NCBI GenBank assembly: GCA_022494885.1
Contig: JAGVSM010001168.1
Span: forward strand, 154,500 to 218,499
DNA from: Micrasema longulum
Lineage: Eukaryota > Arthropoda > Insecta > Trichoptera > Brachycentridae
Length of the DNA stretch: 64,000 bases
Direction of reading: 5' to 3'
Both the position numbers and the translations under genes were made by a program. Positions 55,485 to 64,000 of the stretch are shown here, in pieces; the first letter of the stretch is position 1, and each line of letters begins with the position of its first letter. Below the pieces are notes generated by a model. That model searched no databases. It saw nothing but the letters and a program-made list of their open reading frames with translations, and was not told where the DNA came from.

Positions 55485-55960
55485 GTCAGCGCCAGGGTGA
55501 TGGAGGAGGTTGTGGCGCGTCACGACTCACGACATACCAAAACATTAATATGTTAAAACGTCTCCTTAACGCATCGAGTCACTGTTCACAACTACGTAAG
55601 AACGTTAAGCCAGCTAAACAAACACGACAAATGATCAATTAAAACGACAGAACAGCCCTTAACACAATGTAGTTCTACTTCAACCCTCCATCACGACGGA
55701 TCACACGTCACACCTCAAAACAACAATGTAATCCTACGTTTATAAATAAATAAATTAGTCTAACTATAGATAAAAGGAATAACCTTGTCCTCCTACACCG
55801 TTTACGTTAAAATTAATCAATCTCATTGTGTTTTTTGTTCGTTTTTCTTAGAAGCAAAAAACACTGAAAATCTCAAAAAAGAATTGAGAAAATAATTATC
55901 TGAGTTAAGGTGCTATCTCGCGGGCGAATGTGTGGTGAATGTGTGATAGATGTACAAACG
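55485..55960. other. No gene seen
   Basis: No recognised domain; AT-rich toward the right. Confidence 0.35.
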
Positions 55961-55964
55961 TCGA

Positions 55965-56740
55965 AATCCGTGCATTATGTGAGGCTGAGATAAGCGTTAT
56001 CGACAAAATCAGGAGCTCTTCGTTGGTTTAGAAATGTAGAGCGAACGGACGACGAAAGAACGGCTAAAAAGATTAACGACGCGAATGCAGAAATAGTGGA
56101 CGACCTGGAAAGAGCTGGCATGACTAAATTAAAGTAATTTTAAAGAAGAAAATATTAAATTAATTTTAAATAAACCCCCAACATTCAATACGGAAAGTCT
56201 ATATAAAATATTTAAGGTTCATACAGTAGACACTCTTTATTAAATAAATTATATTATTCAAAATTTATAAAGAAGAAAAAATAAAAGAATTTTAGATGAA
56301 TAAGTCACTCAGATACACGTGTAAAAACAACATTAAATTTTAATTAGCATGAACGTATTATTGTTTTATGTTTTTTCTTTGTATGTCCTATGTTTTTATT
56401 TTTCTTTCGTATTTAAAATTAAATAAACTCTTATAAATAAACAACTAAAACAGTGTAAGTCACTCTCCAAGCACAATAGTTAGTCTCTTTTTTTGGAGAG
56501 TTACAGTGATAACATTTACTAGATGTGTAAAAGTAGATGTGTTTAGAATTTTACAAAAACATGTACTCTTTGTGAAATTTATTAATTTAAAAAAAATTCC
56601 AACGATTACTTGAAGATGGACATGCCAAACGTCAGAATAATCAGCGCGCGTGCATGCGAAGATGTATGAATGTAGGGTAAGCGAGATCTGTATGAAAAGA
56701 CATAGTGATATAGGGACCGGCGTGATGGTCTGTTGTAGAT
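55965..56740 (+). pseudogene. Endonuclease-RT tail split by LINE-H
   Basis: 55965-56140 (SRWFRNVERTDDERTAKKI) and 56605-56740 (LEDGHAKRQNNQRACMRRCM) are the two halves of the tail seen complete at 1808-1980. LINE-H at 56145-56600 lies between. The halves may be one copy with an insertion, or two copies. Confidence 0.6.
56145..56600 (+). mobile_element. LINE-H 3' end
   Basis: Matches 17935-18545 (TTCAATACGGAAAGTC, CAGTAGACACTC, AATAAGTCACTCAGATA) and carries the ACTCTCCAA/TTGGAGAGT stem (56460-56503) before its tail. Confidence 0.8.
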
Positions 56741-56744
56741 TTCA

Positions 56745-56990
56745 AAGTCCACAAATTTTACTAATCATTAATGCTGAACATTTTTGTTCATATTTCGTTT
56801 TAAAATGGTGTGGATATTTTTTAGTAAAATGAACACGACCCTCGTTTCTACTTGAAATCTGAAAAGTTTATTTGGTAAAATGTAAATTAAGAAATATTTC
56901 TTTAATTTTATTATAATGCTTGTAAAAATGTGTCCATGTGGCACGCGCGAATTGCTATCACGTATAGTAAATAGTAACTAACAGCTAACT
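56745..56990. other. No gene seen
   Basis: AT-rich flank between an RT tail fragment and the LINE-E copy. Confidence 0.35.
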
Positions 56991-56998
56991 GTGCTAAT

Positions 56999-58331
56999 GT
57001 GCTGATTGAGGAGCAGCATGGATTTAGGACAGCCAAATCAACGACGACCAATTTGCTTTCTTTTACTGATACTATTTTTACAGCGTTCGAGAATAATCTT
57101 CAAGCTGATGTACTGTATACAGACTTCTCCAAGGCCTTTGACAAAGTTGATCACAACATTTTATGTGCTAAACTTCGTGCTGTTGGCATTAGAGATCCCT
57201 TTTTATCGTTTTTAAAATCCTACCTCTCACATAGAAAACAAAGTGTAAAAATCAATAACTTCATATCAAATAGCTTCCTAGTAACTTCTGGTGTACCACA
57301 GGGTGCCCACTTGGCCCCTCTTCTATTTAATCTGTTTGTTAATGATGCTGCTAATGTTTTTTCTTTTACAAAATTCTGGCTTTTTGCTGACGATAACAAG
57401 ATACTTAAGCTAATTAAAAATATTGATGACTGTGTCAGACTCCAAGAAGACATAAATGCATTTCATACTTGGTGCAAAACTAATAACATGGAACTTAACA
57501 TCGATAAATGCAAAATTATTTCATACCATAAATGTAAACATCCTTTTATTTTTGATTATAAACTTAATGGCCAAGTTCTTTCGATTGTCACCTCTATAAG
57601 AGATCTTGGAGTGATCCTAGATAATAAACTAACTTTTCTGGAACACTTTGATAATATAGTAAACAGATCCTTAAAAATTTTAGGCTTTATTAATAGAACT
57701 ACGTCTGATTTCCAAAGTATGCTTACACTTAAAACACTTTATTGCTCTTTAGTTCGCCCTATTCTTGAATATGCATCTGTAATCTGGTCCCCTCATTATG
57801 CTGTTCATATCAAGCGCCTTGAATCAGTTCAACATCGTTTTATAAGAAAAATTGCATGGAAGATGGGATTGGAAAGAGGAGACTATTCATATTCTGATAT
57901 GGAGAGGTTTTTAAGCATATCAAGTCTTGAAAAACGCAGATGCATTGCAGATATAATCTGCATGTATAAAATTATGAACTGTCTCATTGATGCCCCTGAA
58001 ATTTTGCAAAAGATTCTTTTTAACGTTCCCACCCGTAGACTAAGAAATAATGAAATGCTTTTCCTCGGTCACTACAGGACCAATTATGGTGCACAGTCGC
58101 CTTTGCCCAGAATGATCAGGCGGGTGAACGATCATCGAGATCTTGATTATTATGGTGTAAGGATGTCTTTCTTTACAAATCAGCTAAAGAATCTGTATAG
58201 TTAGCCTATGCTTTTTACTTAATCTAAAAAATCTATCATCTGTCTTTGCTGCTTATTTCTGTTCCTTATATTTTTTTTATTCCTTTGTAAAAACTTCTTT
58301 TAATTGTAATGTTTATAATGGACTTTGTCCG

Positions 58332-58374
<43 letters not shown>

Positions 58375-58375
58375 C
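56999..58375 (+). mobile_element. LINE-E: 401-codon RT frame, 3' UTR and tail
   Basis: The longest open frame in the window (56999-58204), 5'-truncated: it starts in the RT fingers (EEQHGFRTAKSTTTNLL) with no endonuclease or ORF1. Palm motifs are YTDFSKAFDKVDH (Asp42), SGVPQGAHLAPLLFN and FADDNK (Asp131, Asp132). The usual GSxLGP reads GAHLAP, which may weaken activity. The thumb (LGVILDNKLTFLEHF) and C-terminal domain (LESVQHRFIRKIAW, PTRRLRNNEMLF) are complete. The 3' UTR ends in GGAC-TTT-GTCC (58320-58330) and (AAAT)n. The first codon is GTG inside the element, not a true start. Jockey/CR1-like. Confidence 0.92.
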
Positions 58376-58544
58376 TCGCGGAGCAGGTTCCTTGAAGTAA
58401 CCCACGGCCAATATTCGTGACGATTCGCGTGTAAAAAATGGACGCAAAAAAACCATTAAAAATATTATGTTCTGGTAAAAAACACATTTATCGCAGCTAC
58501 GATAATCAACTTAACCATAATTATTTTTTTGAGAAATCGACCCA

Positions 58545-58610
58545 ACAGTGTGGGATGAAGATAGATTGGCATGATTTAGCTCAAAGTCTTATTTATTTAT
58601 TTATTCGAAG
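58545..58610 (+). mobile_element. LINE-D fragment with tail
   Basis: ACAGTGTGGGATGAAG and GATTGGCATGATTTAGCTC match the complement of 11120-11175, followed by TTATTTATTTATTCG. Confidence 0.5.
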
Positions 58611-58616
58611 TCTTAT

Positions 58617-59712
58617 TTTTTATTTTCTCTATATTAATGATATAAATCACTGCTTTAAATTTTCTCAATTTCTACTTTTTGCCGATGATGCCAAGATCTT
58701 TGCCAATGTCAACGATATATCTCAATGTGTAAGTATCCAAGAAGATCTTAATCGTCTATTTGATTACTGTAATAAAAATCAATTGTACATTAAAACTTCA
58801 AAATGTTATTCAATGACATTTACTAAAAGTACATTTTTTTACGCACAATTATACAATCAAAGAAAATGCCATATCACGGTGTAGCGAGATAAGAGAGTTC
58901 GGAGTTGTTCTTGATAATAGATTGCTGTTTGGGTCTCACATAAATTCTATGGTTGAAAAAGCCTACCAAATGCTGGGCTTCATTTTAAAAATATCCAATC
59001 CTTTTAAAAAACCCAATACATTTACTCAAATACAAACTTTATATAACACTTTTGTACGCAGTAAATTTGGAGTTTGCATCCGTTGTGTTGAGCCCGCAAT
59101 ACATAACAAACATAGAAAGGATTGAAAATGTTCAACGAAAATTTTTAAAATACCTAGATTATAAAAACAATAAAACGCTTTGTACTTACAGCCAATCTGC
59201 CAAACAAAATGGATTTTTTACCCTTGAAAATAGACGCACTGTATCTTAATTATGCTATTTACATAAATTATTAAATAATAAAGTACAATCTTTTAACCTA
59301 CTCTCCAAAATTAATCTAAATGTCCCCTTTCGCGTGACAAGAAATAAGTATTTGTTCCATCTGCCAGTCTGTAGCACTAACTATGCACAACACTCTTTCC
59401 TCTATCGTTCTTGCTTTAACTATAATGCTTTTTTTTCATCTATTGATATATTTTACATGCCCTTAATTTATTTAAAAATAAATTAAAACTTATTATTTCT
59501 AGCTGCGATACGATCCCACTTACTATTTAATGATGCTCACATTTAAACACACCTGAACTCTTACTCCCACACTAATACACATAAACACACATCTACACTT
59601 AATCTCATACAAATACACATAAACACACTTTTTTGTTGTAACATAATTTAATAATATGTATTTTTTTAAATGTTATTATGCCGACTGTTTGTTTTTTTAA
59701 AATTGTTTCTTT
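58617..59712 (+). pseudogene. LINE-X RT pseudogene with 3' UTR
   Basis: Contains LLFADDAKIFANVNDISQCV (RT palm motif C), then in other frames LGVILD-like FGVVLDNRLLFGSHINSMV, YQMLGFILKISNPF, and IENVQRKFLKYLDYKN, and NVPFRVTRNKYLFHLPV. At least three frameshifts or stops. The 3' UTR has a CACAC-rich stretch and a CTTTAAAATAAATAA tail. The minus copy at 38105-38510 matches its end. Confidence 0.85.
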
Positions 59713-59714
59713 AA

Positions 59715-59850
59715 AATAAATAATATTTATCGTGTTTATAAATATATTGTATACGATTATTGTATAGTCTTTGCTACATAGTTTTATGTTCTTTTTGTTC
59801 TGTTTCTTGATGTAACTGTTGTAATTGGCTTAGGCCGTATATATCGCACC
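59715..59850 (+). mobile_element. LINE-D 3' end fragment
   Basis: TTGCTACATAGTTTTATGTT and AACTGTTGTAATTGGCTTAG match the complement of 10985-11080, ending at GGCCGTATATA. Confidence 0.7.
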
Positions 59851-59854
59851 TTTA

Positions 59855-60355
59855 GAACGAAAACGACTTAACTAAAAAAAAAAAAAACTTAAAATGAGTG
59901 AGGATCATAAAACGACTTCAATGAACATCATCCATCTTTTTTGCTTTAAAAAACATGCAAATTCGGGTGGAAATAGGACAAAACCATTACATCGCTCTCT
60001 TTGTTACTCAGGGAATTTAGGTTCCGCGTCAGTACGGAAGCGACGCTATTAGTGTAGTGTTTATATTGCTGTGTGAAGGACCTAACGCGGACAAACATAT
60101 AATGACCGAAAGCCGGTTGAGTCGATTTTATTCCAAAACAAGTGGCAACTTTACTTTATTCCTTTCGCCACTGTGACGCAGACGTCGAGAGAGGCCGATA
60201 AAGACATGGTATGAGACGTTAGAGAAACAGACCCGTGACGATAAACCACAAACTGCCACCCGCATGTGATCGATAAAACCTCTTATATAATATTATTTGT
60301 ACCCGGGTATCATAAAGTGTTCTTTCCCGATTCAATAGTCATTAATCTCGCAGTC
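59855..60355. other. No gene seen
   Basis: Starts with an A-rich run (59874-59887). No known domain or shared repeat. Confidence 0.35.
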
Positions 60356-60359
60356 TCAC

Positions 60360-60570
60360 CTATTGTGAAAGTTTCCACGTTTCCCGAACACTTCCCGCCG
60401 AGAGCGCACCCCCTACGAGTTCTGCCCCCCTGGCGCCCGATGCCGCCACCTGTTGCGGCTCCGCCCGCGCGGCGGCCCCCGCCCGCCCGGGCGGGCGGTG
60501 GGCGACCCGCCCCCCCCGGGCGCGCTAATTACACCGCCAGGGCGGACGCGGATGGATCTATCTGCCGGCA
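60360..60570. other. GC/CpG-rich island 15
   Basis: The most GC-rich block in the window (GCCCGCCCGGGCGGGCGG near 60480), with GGCGCGCTAATTACACCGCC at its right edge. The 109- and 75-codon frames are composition by-products. Candidate regulatory island. Confidence 0.35.
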
Positions 60571-60879
60571 AAATGTGTGCCAGATTCGAAATTGATGGAT
60601 TTGTAAACGATTGTTCGAGAAAATTTTACACATTTTGCGGTGAGGGAAACCTCTCTTTAGAATTTAAGAATTTCCTTTAGATTTCTTACTTCGTACATAA
60701 GTACATAGGTACAGTCCCTTTTTTCCTTTATTAAAGCCTTCTGCCAAAACATGATATTATATCTGTTATTTGGCATTTACTTTAATTTCTTACTCCATAA
60801 ATCATATCTCAATTATGATTTCAATGACTCCATTATTTTGTATATTTGAATATGTATGTATGTATATGTATTATTTTAT

Positions 60880-61535
60880 TTTATCTTTTATAAACATAAA
60901 CGGCAAATCTGCCTTTGATTTATAAAAAAAAAATTAAACCAAAAATTATACAAGATTTATATTTAAAAAATTAACCTAAAAATTATACAGCATATTCAGT
61001 AGAAAGTTTAAATAATAAAACATTCAACAGTAAAACAACAAGAAAATCATAATTACTGTTTCACACAGCTGGGCAAAGTGAACAAAAGACTGTATATATA
61101 TATTATGAAATGCATGAATAAATAAATATAATTACCATTCACCATCTTTGAAAAAGTTTAAAAGGTTTGTTCTATAGGAACAATACCCTACACTAAATAT
61201 ATCAGATACGTGGAAATAACTATTGCCGAGTTCATGAAGTCTATTTAATACGGCATTACAAGTATACACTGTCCGTGAATTGTTGCTACAAAACGGTGGC
61301 ACCTGTCTAGTCATTCTTCCAGGCACCTGAAGTTGATGAGAGATAATAGTTCAGGGCAATCCCATATTGAATTTACATTAATAAATTTAAATGATCTATA
61401 ATTTTTCTTCTATCGTTAAGTTTTAACAAATTTAATGTTTTTAGTAAAAAATCGTAATTTAAAAATTCATGGCTGATTCTAAGTTTAAAATTTATATACC
61501 GTAAGAATTTTTTTTGGACTCTTTCAAGAGAATTT
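60880..61535 (-). pseudogene. LINE RT C-terminus and 3' UTR
   Basis: Minus frames read LERVQKKFLRYINFKLRIS and LNLLKLNDRRKIIDHLNLL (61373-61530), then, after a frameshift, RQVPPFCSNNSRTVYTCNAV and NRLHELGNSYFHVSDIF, ending LNFFKDGEW (61132-61326). The 3' UTR has GGCA-GATT-TGCC (60902-60913 on the plus strand) and an AAAATAAAATAA tail. The 5' truncation meets a microsatellite. Confidence 0.8.
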
Positions 61536-61539
61536 TGGT

Positions 61540-61592
61540 ATGTACATATATATGTATGTATATATGTATGTATATATGTATGTATATATGTA
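61540..61592. repeat. TATG/TATA microsatellite
   Basis: (TGTATGTATATA)n tract at the 5' break of the RT fragment. Confidence 0.85.
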
Positions 61593-61599
61593 AATGTAA

Positions 61600-61823
61600 C
61601 TATGTCTCTTCGTCGAGACACCAATGAAACCAACATGCAAAACCCACTATACCCCTTCACCATAGTTGTTGCACAAAAATATAAAACCAACACGACATGC
61701 ATTTTAATAAGCATCCCTTACTTACACTGAATAAGGTTAAGAAAATATTTTAAGTTGTAACATAAAATATTTTCGTAATCAGTAGGTATTTAACCTACCT
61801 AAAATTAATTCAAATGTTTGACC
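61600..61823. mobile_element. GGTCAAACATTT element, copy 2 (left-truncated)
   Basis: Homologous to 46970-47208, ending CAAATGTTTGACC. GTCTC..GAGAC at 61606-61618 is what remains of the stem of the hammerhead-like motif in copy 1. Confidence 0.6.
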
Positions 61824-62220
61824 ACAAGTTAGAATATGAATAATATGAAATAAGTTTTTTTATAAAAATAATTTTGTGGTAATTTAGTTTGTAATTAACC
61901 CTGTACGAAGGCACGGAGTTTTTGCCGAAATTAGTTGGTAATTAAATTATGAAAAATAAAGTGGTACATGACAAAAAAAACAACTTATTTCATATAGGGT
62001 GGGCCTTAAACGTATACCTAGTTTCAATTACCAATAATTCAATAATTGTAGAACTTTCAAATGTTTTATTTAATTTTTCAGAAACTACAATGAATGGAAA
62101 TTTGAATAATATCTAAGTTTTAAAAATTATATTGTCCAAGTGAGTTACACCATCACAAATTGAAAAAAAACTCGTCGAAAAGTTGCCCGTGGGAGGGTGT
62201 TAATTTCCCGTACAATGTTT
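61824..62220. other. No gene seen
   Basis: AT-rich, no recognised coding or repeat. Confidence 0.35.
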
Positions 62221-62224
62221 TGTT

Positions 62225-62640
62225 TTAACTGATTTATTGTTAACAATATTTTGAGTTTGTCTAAATTTTTGTAGACAAGAGATTCAACCCCCTACGGAGC
62301 TGTCAGTATTAACATATTACAACAGATATGGAGAACATTTTAGAGAAAAAAATGTAGAAGTCCAGGTATCTACGGGACTTATGACTTGTCATTGGCTGGT
62401 TTGAGTGGCCACTTTACACACTGTGTAACATTCACCATTCTGCCCATATTTGAACATCCTTATTTCTTCAATTCTTTCGTCTGTTGATGTTTGTGAAGTT
62501 AAGAGCTGAAACCTTTATTTATGCGGGTGAGATATCTAATTGTATTATTTCACCTACATACTAGGAAAACATACTATGAAGAAGTATAGAAATTAAAAAA
62601 ATAAAAATTTCAGACGTTGCCTAGAGTAATAACCCGCCAC
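62225..62640 (+). repeat. REP-B copy with inverted right end
   Basis: A full left end (GTTAACAATATTTTGAGTTT), middle and right parts in order. From 62577 on, GAAGAAGTATAGAAATT..GTTGCCTAGAGTAA is the right end in reverse, giving a terminal palindrome. Confidence 0.75.
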
Positions 62641-62827
62641 TGTCTACGCCCATACGGGGGAAAACTATTATAAGATTATTTACTACGAAGTTAGCTACAT
62701 ATTACAGCAATACAACCGGTCGTAGGTACTCGGGTCGAAAATTCTAAGTGAAAACCAAAACCGTCCGCTGCACGTTTGTTGTTAAACTAAAAACCCAACT
62801 AAAAATTAAACCAAAAATTTGGAACGC

Positions 62828-63045
62828 CAACAATGTTTTGAGTTTGTCCAAATTTTTTTAGACAAGAGATTCAACCCCCTACGGAGTTGTCAGTATTAAC
62901 AAATTACAACAGAGATAGAGAACATATTAGAGAAAATAATATAGAAGTCTAGGTATCTATAGGGCTTATGACCTGTCATTCGCTGGTTTGAGTGGCCACT
63001 TTACACACTGTGTAACATTCACCATTCTGCCTATATAATAAATGT
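62828..63045 (+). repeat. REP-B copy (left and middle)
   Basis: CCAACAATGTTTTGAGTTTG to GTGTAACATTCACCATTCTG, close to 62225-62455. It stops before the right part. Confidence 0.75.
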
Positions 63046-63049
63046 TCAC

Positions 63050-63490
63050 ATGAACAATCCTTCGTTTCTTGACTTTGAGAATGCAAATTATGAAAAAATT
63101 GAAAAAATCGCCACTAGTGAAAAACGGTGAAAAATGAGATTTGTATCTACTACTTATTTGTGTTTTTAAGAATTTTAGTATGGATATTTTTACCCTTGTT
63201 ATTTTTAATAATCCTCAAATTAAATTAAGGTACATATATTTAGTGAAATATTTGTTATTCGATACTTACAGAAGTTCACTTTTGTCTAAAAAGAAATTAA
63301 TGTGTTTTGTAAAATGCCGAAAATTTTCGAGAAAATTTGCGTTTTAAGTCAGTACTGCCATCTATCGACAAATAGCGGAACCGTTCGAGGAAAATTACTT
63401 TATTTAGGTTTGCGTCCCGACTTTGACAATACTTTTGCTACTGTTTTATAGATGTCTCTGCAACCCTCTAAAGGAACTTTTCTTTTTGTT
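63050..63490. other. Presumed intron before the exon
   Basis: AT-rich, no repeat recognised. The last 30 bases form a T-rich tract leading to the AG at 63493-63494. Confidence 0.5.
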
Positions 63491-63494
63491 TCAG

Positions 63495-63629
63495 AATGCC
63501 GCTTACCAGGATCCCGTGTACAGAAAAGTGGCCGTCGTGGAAAACTTCTTCGACATTATTTACACCGTCCATGTGGACCTTGAGGGGAGAGCTGGTAAAC
63601 ACGCCGGCCAGAAAAGAACCTACAGAACG
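63495..63629 (+). CDS. Internal exon of a NOL4/NOL4L-like gene
   Basis: The exon is 135 bp (45 codons, phase 0 at both ends), after TTTTTGTTTCAG and before GTAAAT, good acceptor and donor signals. The peptide holds YRKVAVVENFFDIIYTVHV and EGRAGKHAGQKRTYRT. I recognise this as the conserved segment of nucleolar protein 4 (NOL4/NOL4L), which in vertebrates continues AIAETYAF after this point. Function of that family is poorly known; it is nuclear. No other exon was found in the window, so the gene mostly lies to the right or is widely spaced. It is the only sequence here under evident protein constraint. Confidence 0.78.
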
Positions 63630-64000
63630 GTAAATAATTAATAAAGTTTTCAGGGGTTAATTGAAAAAGAGTTACGGTGTTGAATTTAACAGAAAACAAA
63701 TAGAAGACTTGTAACGGAGGGTGTAGTTGTCTCGATGCCTAGCTTATAATATATTTTCAATGTTAAATATAAAAGCGAGGTATTTACGTCTTAATAAACT
63801 ACAATGAAAAGTGTTAAGTTACACTTTTTCAAATGAAAAAAATAAATTCACCTTTTATTTTTTCGAATAACAATGTTACGTCGCTAAGAAACGATTGTAT
63901 ACAAAAATAAGTACAATTTATGTTTTCTCTTTTTATTAATTATTTAACAGTATTTTGAGAATGTAAAATGGCTATATTTAAAAGCATTGAAACTAACCTT
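63630..64000. other. Presumed intron after the exon
   Basis: AT-rich sequence following the donor site, no recognised repeat or further exon before the window ends. Confidence 0.5.

Noticed and set aside
60266..60680. 109- and 75-codon frames in the GC-rich island
   Set aside because: Composition by-product; frames overlap and have no known similarity.

Overview
The window is eukaryotic, AT-rich nuclear DNA, most likely from an insect (perhaps a hemipteran). The pointers are the reverse-transcriptase (RT) peptides, a mariner copy, tRNA-derived SINEs and a GT-AG spliced exon. There are no operons, ribosome binding sites or bacterial genes. Family assignments come from reading translated peptides against remembered families; no search was run.

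Only one piece looks like a conserved host gene: a 45-codon internal exon at 63495-63629 (+), flanked by a polypyrimidine tract plus AG and by GTAAAT, encoding a segment I recognise as NOL4/NOL4L-like. The sequence to its left may be intron or intergenic DNA of that gene.

Nearly everything else is layered mobile-element debris. (1) 5'-truncated non-LTR retrotransposon (LINE) copies of about ten families, named here LINE-A, A2, B, C1, D, E, H, K and X; most keep only the RT C-terminus and 3' UTR. The best is LINE-E at 56999-58375, with 401 open codons including the RT catalytic aspartates. (2) Tails of endonuclease-RT elements at about 1.8, 12.2, 24.4-25.0, 39.0-39.7, 42.1-42.5, 52.0 and 56 kb. 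(3) tRNA-derived SINEs at 4.4, 5.5, 6.5, 48.3 and possibly 27.1 kb. (4) DNA transposon remains: a mariner (49.8-50.6 kb), a pogo/pipsqueak-type helix-turn-helix fragment (31.1 kb), and several inverted-repeat elements (2.25, 7.8, 16.2, 22.3, 23.2, 46.9, 51.6 kb). (5) Dispersed repeats of unknown class, named here REP-B, REP-C, REP-G and REP-CRE. (6) A pair of LTR-like repeats (19.8 and 42.6 kb).

Nesting is heavy and can be ordered. At 3.9-4.85 kb a SINE sits in a LINE that sits in another LINE. At 6.2-6.9 kb a SINE with a 10-bp target duplication splits an RT fossil. At 45.3-47.7 kb two LINE-A ends and two REP-CRE copies form a mirror-image arrangement. Against this background are short GC- and CpG-rich islands, several with homeodomain-type TAAT cores, that no mobile element explains; they are candidate regulatory DNA.

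The most interesting structural signals are short 3' hairpins just before the A-rich tail in most LINE families and one SINE, with stem-preserving differences between relatives, and three hammerhead-ribozyme-like motifs on the minus strand with self-complementary stem III sequences.
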